From the NCBI GenBank assembly GCA_021847605.1, contig JAJZQN010000013.1, positions 29,700 to 93,699 of the forward strand: 64,000 nucleotides of DNA, in the 5' to 3' direction. The DNA is from Pseudomonadota bacterium (lineage in GTDB: Bacteria; Pseudomonadota; Alphaproteobacteria; Sphingomonadales; Sphingomonadaceae). Numbering within the stretch: position 1 is the stretch's first letter; every line of letters starts with the position of its first letter. Positions 49,931 through 57,434 of the stretch are shown here, in pieces. Under the pieces are notes generated by a model that saw only the letters and a list, made by a program, of their open reading frames with translations, made no database searches and was not told where the DNA came from. The position numbers and the translations under genes were made by a program.

Positions 49931-51825
49931 GCGTCGAACTGACACCGGATGGCGCCTGTTTTCGCGTCTGGGCGCCGGAAGCAAGCCAGCTATGGCTTTG
50001 CCTGTTCGACGAACTGGATCGTGAACGGCGTTTGGCCATGGTGTCCGGCGACGATGGTTTCTGGAGCGTGGCGGCGCCGGGTGTCGGTGCTGGCACGCAT
50101 TATGGCTATCGCGCCGATGGCGTTTATGATCCCGTGAACGGGCTGTGGTTCGATCCGGACAAGCTGTTGCTCGATCCTTATGCGACACAGATCGACCGGC
50201 CCTTCGCCTATGATGCCGTGCTGGCCGCGCCACAGGGGCAAGGCGAAGATACGGCGCCGTTCATGCCAAAAGGCGTCGTGGTTGCGCCATTGGCGCCGAT
50301 AGCGGTGGAAGCGGCTCGATTTCAGCCGGGCGGTCTTATCTATGAACTGCATGTTCGCGGTTTCACCATGCTGCACCCGGATATTCCGTCCGACATGCGC
50401 GGAACGATTGCGGCCTTGGCGCATCCGGCGGTGCTTGCGCATCTTAAGGCTCTGCATGTGTCGGCGGTCGAATTGATGCCGATTAACGCCTGGATCGACG
50501 AACGGCATCTGGGACCGCTCGGCCTCACCAACTATTGGGGCTATAATCCGGTCAACTGGTTCGCTCTCGATCCGCGACTGGCGCCCGGCGGCATGGCCGA
50601 ATTGCGGGCGACAGTGGCGGCGCTTCATGCCGAAGGGATCGGCGTGATCCTCGACATGGTCTATAATCATGATGGGGAAAGCGACGCATCGGGACCGACG
50701 CTCTCGCTACGCGGCCTCAATGCGCGTGATTATTTCCGCCATGAACCGGACGGACGACTGATCAACGATACCGGCACCGGCAATAGTATCGCGTGCAATC
50801 ACCCCAATGTACGGCGCCTGATCCTCGATTCGCTGCGTCATTTCGTGACGCAGGCGGGCGTGGATGGCTTTCGCTTCGATCTTGGGCCTGCGCTGGGGCG
50901 TATGCCCGATGGCTTCGATCCAAACGCCCCCCTGTTACAGGAAATGCGGTCCGATCCTGTCCTTGCCGACCGTATCATGATCGCCGAGCCATGGGATATT
51001 GGCCCCGGCGGCTATCAACTGGGACGGTTCGGCGAAGGCTGGCTGGAATGGAACGACCGGTATCGGGACGATATGCGGCGTTTCTGGCGGGGGGATGCGG
51101 GCATGATCGGCGTGTTTGCCACGCGACTGGCGGGATCGTCCGACATTTTTGATGGCGATGCGACGCGCAGCGTCAATTTTCTGGCGGCGCATGACGGCTT
51201 CACTCTGGCCGATCTGGTTGCCTTCGAACATCGGCATAATGAAGCCAATGGCGAAGATAATCGCGACGGCCATGGCGAAAATTTCTCGTGGAATAATGGT
51301 GTCGAGGGCGCGAGCGATGCCCCTTGCGTCATCGCTAACCGACGCCGCGATGTCATGGTGCTGCTGACGACGCTTTTCTGTTCGCGCGGCACGATCATGC
51401 TGACGGCCGGGGATGAATTTGGTCGTACGCAGCGCGGCAATAATAATGCCTATGCGCAGGATAATGCCATCGGCTGGGTCGATTGGGATGGACGCGACCG
51501 CGCGTTGGAATCGCACGCCTTTGCGATGGCGGACCTGCGAATGCGGCGGGACTGCATACGCAATCCGGCCTCTATCAAGGATGGCGCTGTATCATGGCTG
51601 GATGAAAAGGGTGGGCCGTTGACGCCTGCTCAATGGGAAGAACGGGGGCGACGCCGCCTGATGCTGCATTATCCGCAGGATGGGCTGGTGCTATGCCTGA
51701 ATGGCGGCGATGATGCGTGTGATTTCCGGTTGCCCGATGGCCAGATCGTGCCTGTAGCACATAAAAGCCTGCTCCCCGTTGAAGGGGTGGTGAGTCCAGC
51801 TGGGCTCGAACCAGCGACCTACTGA
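49927..51825 (+). CDS. glgX: Glycogen debranching enzyme GlgX
   Basis: Hydrolyses alpha-1,6 branches of phosphorylase-limit glycogen. The 632 residues from the GTG start (VSVELTPDGACFRVWAPE) hold an N-terminal CBM48 domain and the GH13 motifs DMVYNHDGESD, GFRFDLGPALGR, MIAEPWDIG and FLAAHDGFTL. It is somewhat short at the C-terminus compared with enterobacterial GlgX. The last 13 codons, including the stop, lie within the opposing tRNA-Lys fragment that forms the prophage att site. The track start in glgA is rejected. Confidence 0.93.
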   Translation: MSVELTPDGACFRVWAPEASQLWLCLFDELDRERRLAMVSGDDGFWSVAAPGVGAGTHYGYRADGVYDPVNGLWFDPDKLLLDPYATQIDRPFAYDAVLAAPQGQGEDTAPFMPKGVVVAPLAPIAVEAARFQPGGLIYELHVRGFTMLHPDIPSDMRGTIAALAHPAVLAHLKALHVSAVELMPINAWIDERHLGPLGLTNYWGYNPVNWFALDPRLAPGGMAELRATVAALHAEGIGVILDMVYNHDGESDASGPTLSLRGLNARDYFRHEPDGRLINDTGTGNSIACNHPNVRRLILDSLRHFVTQAGVDGFRFDLGPALGRMPDGFDPNAPLLQEMRSDPVLADRIMIAEPWDIGPGGYQLGRFGEGWLEWNDRYRDDMRRFWRGDAGMIGVFATRLAGSSDIFDGDATRSVNFLAAHDGFTLADLVAFEHRHNEANGEDNRDGHGENFSWNNGVEGASDAPCVIANRRRDVMVLLTTLFCSRGTIMLTAGDEFGRTQRGNNNAYAQDNAIGWVDWDGRDRALESHAFAMADLRMRRDCIRNPASIKDGAVSWLDEKGGPLTPAQWEERGRRRLMLHYPQDGLVLCLNGGDDACDFRLPDGQIVPVAHKSLLPVEGVVSPAGLEPATY

Positions 51826-51838
51826 TTAAAAGTCGGTA
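51788..51838 (-). repeat. 3' fragment of tRNA-Lys(UUU): prophage attachment site
   Basis: On the minus strand: an anticodon arm with loop CTTTTAA (anticodon UUU), a perfect T arm GCTGG-TTCGAGC-CCAGC, the 3' acceptor strand TGGACTC, A and CCA. The 5' acceptor and D arm are absent, and one anticodon-stem pair is mismatched, so this is not a functional tRNA. Phages that integrate into tRNA 3' ends duplicate exactly this part. Phage genes begin just to the right, so this is taken as one att site; the intact tRNA-Lys and integrase should be at the other end, outside the window. Confidence 0.82.
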
Positions 51839-51873
51839 GATTATCCCTATTTTTCAACGAATATTTCTACATG

Positions 51874-52371
51874 TTACACGTTCTGTTCACGGATGGCTAC
51901 CTGCTGGGTTGCGGCATTTGTAGAAATGACCGCCACGTCAGTAGGCGAGGGGGTGTGGCTACTGATTTTTGACTGATTTTTGAGCGGGAAGATGTCGCAA
52001 TATTCGTCGCGCGGCGGGCGAGGGTGCTGGACCAACTTCGGCGCCGGTTTCGGCTGGGGCAGGGCGGGTACCTTGCCGTCAAAAGTAAACAGCGCCACCG
52101 CGCCGAACGTGTCCGGGCATTTGAACGCGGCCCGTGCGAGCGATGCGAATGCGGCTGGATGGGCGATACCATCGGCCAACACATAGCCGATCTGCACACC
52201 CCTATCTGAATAGACGCCGATCGCGCGTCGGCCGGACACGCGGGTCCGCTCCAACCGCAGCGACAGCTCCTCACCTGGTCGACAGAGATCAATCTCCGCT
52301 TGACGATCCCGGCCACGCTGGCCGCCGAATAGCGCGCCGATGATCGGGATGAGGGTGGGTTCTGAGAACAT
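51874..52371 (-). CDS. HIRAN-like domain protein (prophage accessory)
   Basis: A 165-residue protein with no assigned function. The central part LCRPGEELSLRLERTRVSGR...AIGVYSDRGVQIGYVLADG has the HIRAN pattern (PGE-x-L-x-L...AI-x-V...G-x-IGY), a small beta domain that in other proteins recognises DNA ends or stalled forks. The C-terminal 50 residues are Pro-rich and look disordered. I start at MFSEPTLIPI; no strong ribosome-binding site is visible. It is the gene closest to the att fragment, a common location for phage cargo. Confidence 0.55.
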   Translation of the reverse strand: MFSEPTLIPIIGALFGGQRGRDRQAEIDLCRPGEELSLRLERTRVSGRRAIGVYSDRGVQIGYVLADGIAHPAAFASLARAAFKCPDTFGAVALFTFDGKVPALPQPKPAPKLVQHPRPPRDEYCDIFPLKNQSKISSHTPSPTDVAVISTNAATQQVAIREQNV

Positions 52372-52500
52372 AGGGTGAATATATAGCTCCTGGCATTTGC
52401 AGACAACAGCCTTCCAAGCTACACACAATCCAGCATTTCTGCGCCTTTCGCTGTAAAAATTTCGGCTGAAGATTTCCGAATTGTGGCAGCATAATGCTGC

Positions 52501-52701
52501 TCATGATGGGGGCTCGAACTTGGCCGCCAACTGCCTAAACAATTGTGCGCGGCGCAGATGTTGGCCGATCAGTTCAGGTGAATCTCGACGCTTTATAGCC
52601 TTGTCTGCCGCAGCCTGCTCTTCCGCCGCTTGCTTCATCATGCGCGAATATTCGGCCTTGCGATCTATCATCGCCTTCTCCGAGCCACCTTGCCTGATCA
52701 T
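52501..52701 (-). CDS. Small Ala/Lys/Glu-rich helical protein
   Basis: A 66-residue, highly charged, probably all-helical protein (SRMMKQAAEEQAAADKAIKR). No family recognised. It lies between two short palindromes, GCAGCATAATGCTGC just downstream (52486-52500) and TGGCGC-TTAG-GCGCCA at its 5' side (52705-52720), which support a separate transcription unit. It may be a real small phage gene, but coding is not certain. Confidence 0.4.
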   Translation of the reverse strand: MIRQGGSEKAMIDRKAEYSRMMKQAAEEQAAADKAIKRRDSPELIGQHLRRAQLFRQLAAKFEPPS

Positions 52702-52840
52702 CGCTGGCGCTTAGGCGCCATGCAAATACGCGCGCCCTCTTCGATGATCTGCGATGACCGTCTTAAAGCAAAACTCGTTCGTCGCCTTAATCCAGATTAG
52801 CGCATATCTTGCAGCGCGATTGGTTGAAGGCGCCCCCCCC

Positions 52841-53116
52841 CTAAAATAGCGCTTCACTGCCCACAATGGCTATGAATATAGCGGCACTTATCCCGGCCCC
52901 ACCGCCAACTATCAGTGGGTGATTTGCCATTCTGGCAAAAATCGATGACCCCCGATCATTCCCGGTGTCGCATCCTAACAACCATTCGTTGGCGTACTCA
53001 AGTCGCTGGCCCGTATAGTGCCCTTCCGCAATACGCACGCGGACCACATCTTCCCCAACATTGTAGAATTGGTGAAATTCATGCGATCTGATGGGCTCAC
53101 GTGGACGTAGCTTCAT
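52841..53116 (-). CDS. Small membrane protein with C-terminal helix
   Basis: A 91-residue protein with a polar N-terminal part (MKLRPREPIRSHEFHQFYNV) and a single hydrophobic C-terminal segment (PLIVGGGAGISAAIFIAIVG) that would place it in the inner membrane as a tail-anchored protein. AGG lies about 7 bases before the ATG. Family unknown. Membrane proteins of this size next to prophage ends are often accessory or exclusion genes, but there is no direct evidence here. Confidence 0.45.
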   Translation of the reverse strand: MKLRPREPIRSHEFHQFYNVGEDVVRVRIAEGHYTGQRLEYANEWLLGCDTGNDRGSSIFARMANHPLIVGGGAGISAAIFIAIVGSEALF

Positions 53117-53343
53117 ACTGTGACCTGCGAATCATGGTTAATCATCAATAAATGATTGACCAGGCGAAGGGAACAGAAGTGCGCCCAACGGACGAAGGGG
53201 ATCGTCCGGACAACTCTCGCGAGCGCCGGTAGGCAACTCAAAATTTGATGTCTGTTTGTTGGACGAGGCTGACGCGGGATCGTTAAGGTTTAAGCCACAA
53301 CAAAAGCGTAGACCAACGCATTGGGTCAAAAGAGAGAAAAACA

Positions 53344-53790
53344 ATGGTCGAAAATTATAGCGGCGAGCATACGCAGCACAGTGCGATGCATGATATGGTC
53401 AAGCGACTGCCACACTGGCTTCGGAAGGATTTGGCGGCGGACGACGTCGGCCTTCGTCAACGTGCGGAAGAGGCTTTAGTAGCAATGATCATCGCACTCG
53501 AGATGCCATCGGAAGGTCGGGATTTCATAATCGAAAATAGTCCCTTGCCCTTGGATGCTCCAGCTACCATCGGCGTAAAACGAAAAGGCGATGTTTCGTT
53601 TGAACCAGAAATTGCTGGACTAAATTTTGCGCAAGCTGTGGACCACATTCATTCAGTCCGATCCGAATCTACAACCGAATATTGTATTTTTGTGACATCG
53701 CAGGGCACCGAATTTCGCCTGCGGGACATAGACTTGGCCCGTATCATGAACAATCTTCGCTTTCGGAAATCGCCGCCTTCGAATGGTTGA
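53344..53790 (+). CDS. DUF6771-like protein (prophage accessory)
   Basis: A 148-residue soluble protein. Residues 18-52 (RLPHWLRKDLAADDVGLRQR, then AEEALVAMIIALEM) resemble the short DUF6771 module of sphingomonads. The remainder (SFEPEIAGLNFAQAVDHIHS ... TEFRLRDIDLARIM) is unassigned. Function unknown. It is one of two plus-strand genes in an otherwise leftward prophage region and forms a pair with the next small gene. GAGAG precedes the ATG. Confidence 0.6.
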   Translation: MVENYSGEHTQHSAMHDMVKRLPHWLRKDLAADDVGLRQRAEEALVAMIIALEMPSEGRDFIIENSPLPLDAPATIGVKRKGDVSFEPEIAGLNFAQAVDHIHSVRSESTTEYCIFVTSQGTEFRLRDIDLARIMNNLRFRKSPPSNG

Positions 53791-53835
53791 GCAGGCTGTG
53801 GCGCCGTCCCGACGCGCCGGGAAGGGTAAGAGCAG

Positions 53836-54042
53836 ATGGAGCTATCTGACTACGAATTGTGGGGTTGTGCCCATGAAGTCATAAGGCAGCATGGCAAAGG
53901 CTCGCTCTCTCACTGCGCCCGCAGAATTACGGAACTGGCTGAGAAAAATGACGTCGATGGCGTTCGCGCGTGGCAAGGTATCTCGCATCGGGTGGGCATG
54001 CTGATCGATCATCGAACCGGAAACCCTCTCAGTCGCCATTAA
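53836..54042 (+). CDS. DUF6961-like small protein
   Basis: A 68-residue protein. The sequence YELWGCAHEVIRQHGKGSLS and the following RITELAEKNDVDGVRAWQGI match the sphingomonad DUF6961 pattern (ELW-A-x-EVIRQHG ... RI-x-EL-x-x-GD-x-GV-x-W). Function unknown; members often occur in prophages and on plasmids. AAGGGTAAGAG lies upstream, and the preceding gene ends 45 bases before it, so the two are probably co-transcribed. Confidence 0.65.
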   Translation: MELSDYELWGCAHEVIRQHGKGSLSHCARRITELAEKNDVDGVRAWQGISHRVGMLIDHRTGNPLSRH

Positions 54043-54225
54043 GTGGCGGAACTAACGCTCGTACCGACCGTAACGAGGCGAAACTCCTATAGCATGGAAC
54101 GTAATTTGTTCGGCGTCGGCTCGCACGGCGATGCTTGGCAGGCAACCAGTTCCCTATTCCCCTTTGGCCATGTTGCGCCTATTCCGCTTTACCCGCGTGA
54201 TTCGGCGTATTGCAGTCATGTGGCA

Positions 54226-54270
54226 CCCCACCCGTGCATGCAGGCCGCGAACCCACATGTGCGGGTGGGG
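54226..54270. repeat. Inverted repeat in prophage accessory zone
   Basis: CCCCACCCG (54226-54234) pairs perfectly with CGGGTGGGG (54262-54270), with partly complementary interior bases around GTGCATG and ACATGTG. It lies between the DUF6961-like gene and the porin terminator, with no T-run, so it is not a standard terminator. Possibly an operator or a transcript-stabilising hairpin. Confidence 0.55.
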
Positions 54271-54294
54271 ACCATAGGCAAATCTGCCGACATC

Positions 54295-54331
54295 AAAAAG
54301 CCCGCTGGCGCCGAACGCCAGCGGGCTTTTT
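54295..54331. terminator. Bidirectional intrinsic terminator
   Basis: AAAAAGCCCGCTGGCG / CGCCAGCGGGCTTTTT, 16 paired bases with a 5-base loop and T-runs on both strands. It lies 17 bases past the outer-membrane protein gene stop on the minus strand and also ends the plus-strand gene pair upstream. Confidence 0.9.
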
Positions 54332-54347
54332 AAGTCATGCATCCAGA

Positions 54348-54902
54348 TCAGAAGTGGAAGATGACACCGGCCATGGGGCGGAAGCTGTCCCAATCATAGG
54401 TGTCGACCTGCACGCGCAAACGAACGCCGCTGCTGTCCGTCACGCCGCCCAGACCAATATCCTTAGGTCCAACTTCGACGCCCGCACCGTACATCCAGTC
54501 CTTACGGTCAGGCCAGCCGCCCTTGCCGTTCACCCATTGATAGCCGGCCGAAGCGTAGATCAGGCCACTTTCGCCAGCGCGTGCGCCAAAACGACCCTTC
54601 ACGCCATATTCCCAATCAATGTCGCTGAAGCCCTTCGTGGCGTTGCCTTCAACGCCGACGAAAACCGGGCCGAGCGGGACGTTCACACCGGCAACACCAC
54701 TGATCAGCGCGCCGTTCATGATCGTCTCACCGGGAATTGCGCCCATTTCGGAACCGCGGTCGAAAGTGTGATAACCACCCAGGACGCCTACATAGGGCTC
54801 AATGCCGAAAGCCTTCGAACCATCAGGCGACTTTGCTTCCTGAGCGTGAGCGACCGCAGGAAATGCCAGCATGGCTGCGGCAGCGAGAAATATTTTTTTC
54901 AT
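54348..54902 (-). CDS. Prophage-encoded outer-membrane beta-barrel protein
   Basis: A 184-residue porin-family/OmpA-barrel-like protein. It has a clean signal peptide (MKKIFLAAAAMLAFPAVAHAQ), then alternating amphipathic strands (YVGVLGGYHTF, GVAGVNVPLGPVFVGVEGNA, GRFGARAGESGLIYASAGYQ) and a C-terminal Phe (AGVIFHF) of the kind BamA recognises. The size fits an 8-strand barrel. It has its own promoter region and terminator and sits outside the late operon, like lom-type lysogenic-conversion genes of other prophages. A role in host surface change or superinfection exclusion is inference. Confidence 0.82.
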   Translation of the reverse strand: MKKIFLAAAAMLAFPAVAHAQEAKSPDGSKAFGIEPYVGVLGGYHTFDRGSEMGAIPGETIMNGALISGVAGVNVPLGPVFVGVEGNATKGFSDIDWEYGVKGRFGARAGESGLIYASAGYQWVNGKGGWPDRKDWMYGAGVEVGPKDIGLGGVTDSSGVRLRVQVDTYDWDSFRPMAGVIFHF

Positions 54903-54915
54903 TTAGGTAGGCCCT

Positions 54916-54931
54916 TTATCTTAAACGACAC
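54916..54931 (-). promoter_or_regulatory. Operator-like site in the porin promoter
   Basis: On the minus strand GTGTCGTTTAAGATAA, centred about 20 bases before the porin ATG. A -35-like TTGCCG lies 8 bases upstream of it. Twelve or more of its 16 bases match GTGTCATTTAAGACAC on the opposite strand at 54989-55004. Confidence 0.4.
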
Positions 54932-54988
54932 TGCCATAACGGCAATCGTCGGAGCGAGTTTCACTCCAGCAACACATATTTGACGGCT

Positions 54989-55004
54989 GTGTCATTTAAG
55001 ACAC
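54989..55004 (+). promoter_or_regulatory. Operator-like inverted repeat on a plus-strand promoter
   Basis: GTGTC-ATTTAA-GACAC, a perfect 5-base inverted repeat, located 3 bases after a consensus-like -35 hexamer TTGACG (54980-54985). It shares GTGTCRTTTAAGA with the site in the divergent porin promoter. One regulator could control both. Confidence 0.4.
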
Positions 55005-55017
55005 TGTAGGGGTCGAT

Positions 55018-55074
55018 ATGATTTCTACACCTCAATCGGAACAAACCCGCCGCCAGACCGTACTGACGCTGTAG
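55018..55074 (+). CDS. Possible 18-residue micropeptide
   Basis: ATG with AGGGG 6 bases upstream reads MISTPQSEQTRRQTVLTL and stops at TAG. It lies at the start of the candidate small transcript. The good ribosome-binding site is the only evidence; it may be a leader peptide or a chance ORF. Confidence 0.2.
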   Translation: MISTPQSEQTRRQTVLTL

Positions 55075-55196
55075 TCCTGTAGCGATACCCTGTGGCCCCT
55101 CGACGTTCGCGATGAGGGGCCATCTTTTGTTGGAACCGCAAGAGCTTTTCGCGCGTAGTGACAGCGCGAACCCTTTTCGCATCAAACCTGTGACTG

Positions 55197-55230
55197 GCCC
55201 CGCTCCTCTCCATGCAGCGGGGCTTTTTTT
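55197..55230 (+). terminator. Intrinsic terminator (plus strand)
   Basis: Stem GCCCCGCT / AGCGGGGC with an 11-base loop followed by TTTTTTTT on the plus strand. No annotated plus-strand gene precedes it, so it marks an unannotated transcript. Confidence 0.75.
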
Positions 55231-55420
55231 TGATTGAGGGCGTTGCCACCGGATCGACAGGATCACCCTGCCATATCGTAACGAGAATATAAGGAAGCGT
55301 GAAATTCGCCAGCATTGTGGTTAGTTTCGCCCTACCAAACTAGGTGCGTCGGATCCCGATGAGCGGAACGTTACCGTCGTTGGTGCCAGCCTGTCGCGTC
55401 GTCAAGCACCATCACGACAT

Positions 55421-56659
55421 CTATCGAAACGTGGGAACAACCTTGCTGGACTGGACCGCGATGCTGGCCCGCGTATTTTCATGCGTGCCGTCAACCGTGT
55501 AGCCGACCACCCATTTCGCCGCGGCGACCGGATCAGCCACGATCCGATCGATGTCGATGATGCCGGCAATCTGGCCGCTCACGCCTGCCAATGTGCCAGA
55601 GCGAAGCGCATCGTTGTAGGTCGATCGATTATTCTCGTTGGCCGTCACCGTCTGATTTGCGGTCGTTGCAAAGCTGTCGCTCGATGTCGTTTTCGGCGTG
55701 ATGGTTGTGACCCAGATTGGCTTGTCCGGAAAATAGCCGATGATGGCCGACAGGTTCGCGGCCATCTGGGCTGATGTTCGTCCGGCAGCGAAATCATTGA
55801 TCCCATACTCAAACAGAATATGCGACACATAGGACATCAATTCGGCGCGACGTGCGTGCGAACCAACGTAGGCCTGCATCGTATCTCCCGTTCTAGCCGT
55901 GTTGATATAGCCGTTGGTGGCCCCGATCGAGCGCGCAAGAATGCCAACGTCAGCATTATTATCCGACGTATCCAGCGCGCCGACGGCCTTACTATCGCCG
56001 ATAATGCCGATCGTCGCGACTTGGGTCGGGCAGACGAAGTATGGTGCGAACAATATACCACCGGTCGCTGCCGTAACCGTCCCGCTCAGAACCTTGTCAC
56101 TGATACCGCTGGCACCACTCTCGAACCCATCACCAACCGTATTCACCCCGCCTGAAAGATAGGCGAGGCCAACCGTGCTGGATCGATAGACGCGGATGAA
56201 GAATTTCGAGCCGCGCGGGATGCTCAGGGCCGTCAGTGGATCGCTCCAGCCCGTTGTAAGATCAGCGACACTACCTGTCGCCGAACCGTTCCATTTTACT
56301 TCTGCGATGATCGCCCCAGCCGCATTTTCAATTGCGACATGCACTTGCGTCGGTGCGCCCGTACCCGTTTCGACGCCTCCAGTCGAAACATACCAGTTTG
56401 GAATACCGATGCGACACCCGGCCGCCAGATTGTCGCGGGCAAAGTGCAGGCTGCGCGTCATCATCTGACGGCCCGTGGTCCCTATCGTAGCGTTGGGCAC
56501 GTTCGATCGGGTCGCGACATTGCCCATATAGGTTACAGGGGTCGCCAGCGCCTTGGCCTGCACAGCCAGCCCGCGCGCAATCGGATCACTCTGCGCATGC
56601 GCGACCGGGCCAACGAGGGCGAGCGTTACCCACGCCAGCAGCGCAAAGAGCCGGCCCAT
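55421..56659 (-). CDS. Exported SGNH/GDSL-type hydrolase (prophage)
   Basis: A 412-residue protein with a signal peptide (MGRLFALLAWVTLALVGPVAHAQ), an N-terminal beta-rich domain (about 40-210) and an SGNH hydrolase domain: block I GIIGDSKAVGA (Ser nucleophile), block III YGINDFAAG (Asn) and block V VDGTHEN (Asp and His). Such enzymes act as esterases or O-deacetylases on glycans. It lies at the distal end of the leftward late operon, overlapping the upstream gene by ATGA at the alternative ATG one codon earlier. A phage late gene encoding a protein for export is unusual; it may modify the host surface or be a receptor-degrading appendage. Confidence 0.78.
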   Translation of the reverse strand: MGRLFALLAWVTLALVGPVAHAQSDPIARGLAVQAKALATPVTYMGNVATRSNVPNATIGTTGRQMMTRSLHFARDNLAAGCRIGIPNWYVSTGGVETGTGAPTQVHVAIENAAGAIIAEVKWNGSATGSVADLTTGWSDPLTALSIPRGSKFFIRVYRSSTVGLAYLSGGVNTVGDGFESGASGISDKVLSGTVTAATGGILFAPYFVCPTQVATIGIIGDSKAVGALDTSDNNADVGILARSIGATNGYINTARTGDTMQAYVGSHARRAELMSYVSHILFEYGINDFAAGRTSAQMAANLSAIIGYFPDKPIWVTTITPKTTSSDSFATTANQTVTANENNRSTYNDALRSGTLAGVSGQIAGIIDIDRIVADPVAAAKWVVGYTVDGTHENTRASIAVQSSKVVPTFR

Positions 56660-57174
56660 CATTGCGACACCCGATAGGTCAGCGTGCCGGCCGACAGCGT
56701 GAGGGCGAGATAATAGGTGGCGCCGGCTTCCGTTTCGACCCAGGCAGGCTCATTAGCGTTGGCGCTGTAGCTGGCCCAAGTCGCCCCGCCGACCGTGATC
56801 GGTGTCTTCGTAGTGCCGCCATCGATCGAACGCAGCAGTTGCGCTGATCCGGTCCACGTCCCCGACAGCGTGACATTCATGGGGCGTCCCAGCTGCGGCG
56901 CGAACGGGCCAACCGTCTGCGTAGTGGCGCTGGAGCCGGTGAGGGGGGTGGATGTGGCCGCCGCCTGCGATGCTGTAGCCGCCACCGGCATCGGGTCGGC
57001 GGCGGCGACCGCGCGACATTTGCCATCGGGCTGTTTGGTGCAGGGCGTGTACATCGGCGCATATCCGGCGCCACGCGCCTGCTCAGACGTGCCGGCAACC
57101 TGCGCCATCACCCATGCGGGCGACAGCATCATGAAGGCGAGCGCCACCGCGCACGCCCATCGAAGGATGGTCAT
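56659..57174 (-). CDS. Secreted phage protein with beta-sandwich C-terminus
   Basis: A 171-residue protein with a signal peptide (MTILRWACAVALAFMMLSPAWVMAQ), a short low-complexity linker and a C-terminal domain RPMNVTLSGTWTGSAQLLRS ... ETEAGATYYLALTLSAGTLT, a pattern seen in tail-fibre-associated beta domains of alphaproteobacterial phages. Its export signal, like that of the SGNH hydrolase it overlaps, argues that the two work together outside the cytoplasm. Function not known. Confidence 0.65.
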   Translation of the reverse strand: MTILRWACAVALAFMMLSPAWVMAQVAGTSEQARGAGYAPMYTPCTKQPDGKCRAVAAADPMPVAATASQAAATSTPLTGSSATTQTVGPFAPQLGRPMNVTLSGTWTGSAQLLRSIDGGTTKTPITVGGATWASYSANANEPAWVETEAGATYYLALTLSAGTLTYRVSQ

Positions 57175-57215
57175 TACAAAATCCTTTCGGTCAGTATGGA
57201 AATATGAAGAAGTGG

Positions 57216-57434
57216 CTATTTCTTGCCGAAGTCTGGATCGTCGGCGGCGCGCTCGTCGCTGGCTAGGTCGCCATGATCTATGACAATGCGCGGGCTTTCT
57301 GGCCCTGGATCAACGGGTGATCGCTTGCCCCGGATCGCGGAGACCAACGCCTTTCCGCCGCGAACCACATAGGTCAGAACCTCGATCGCCAGCCCGATCT
57401 TGCCAGCGGCGCGGGTGATCTTGCCGAGGCCCAT
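57216..57434 (-). CDS. Small phage lysis-region protein
   Basis: A 72-residue protein with a helical N-terminal half (LGKITRAAGKIGLAIEVLTY) and an acidic C-terminus. No family recognised. Its start shares one base with the holin-like gene stop (TAATG), so it is translated with the lysis cassette; an accessory lysis role such as a spanin-like or antiholin function is possible but unsupported by motif. Confidence 0.55.
   Translation of the reverse strand: MGLGKITRAAGKIGLAIEVLTYVVRGGKALVSAIRGKRSPVDPGPESPRIVIDHGDLASDERAADDPDFGKK

Larger units (their letters stand above)
55005..55230 (+). ncRNA. Candidate small transcript with two hairpins
   Basis: The 518 bases between the porin gene and the late operon contain no long gene. 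A plus-strand unit can be proposed: promoter-like TTGACG at 54980, hairpin TGGCCCCTC / GAGGGGCCA followed by TCTTTT (55093-55122), and a rho-independent terminator GCCCCGCT / AGCGGGGC followed by eight T (55197-55230). The terminator is oriented for plus-strand transcription although both neighbouring genes run leftward. The RNA could be regulatory or could encode the 18-residue peptide inside it. Confidence 0.35.

Noticed and set aside
51788-51870. Complete tRNA-Lys gene
   Set aside because: The D arm and 5' acceptor strand are missing and one anticodon-stem pair is mismatched; only the 3' part is present.
53138-53344. 68-residue minus-strand ORF between small prophage genes
   Set aside because: Begins at the plus-strand gene start, no ribosome-binding site, low-complexity and Cys/Pro-rich; more likely the promoter region of the plus-strand pair.
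54043-54333. 96-residue plus-strand ORF before the porin terminator
   Set aside because: It runs through an inverted repeat and into the terminator hairpin, has no good ribosome-binding site, and its composition looks non-coding.
54961-55315. Minus-strand ORFs of 96-101 residues upstream of the late operon end
   Set aside because: They cross two strong hairpins and have no coding character; the region fits non-coding regulation better.
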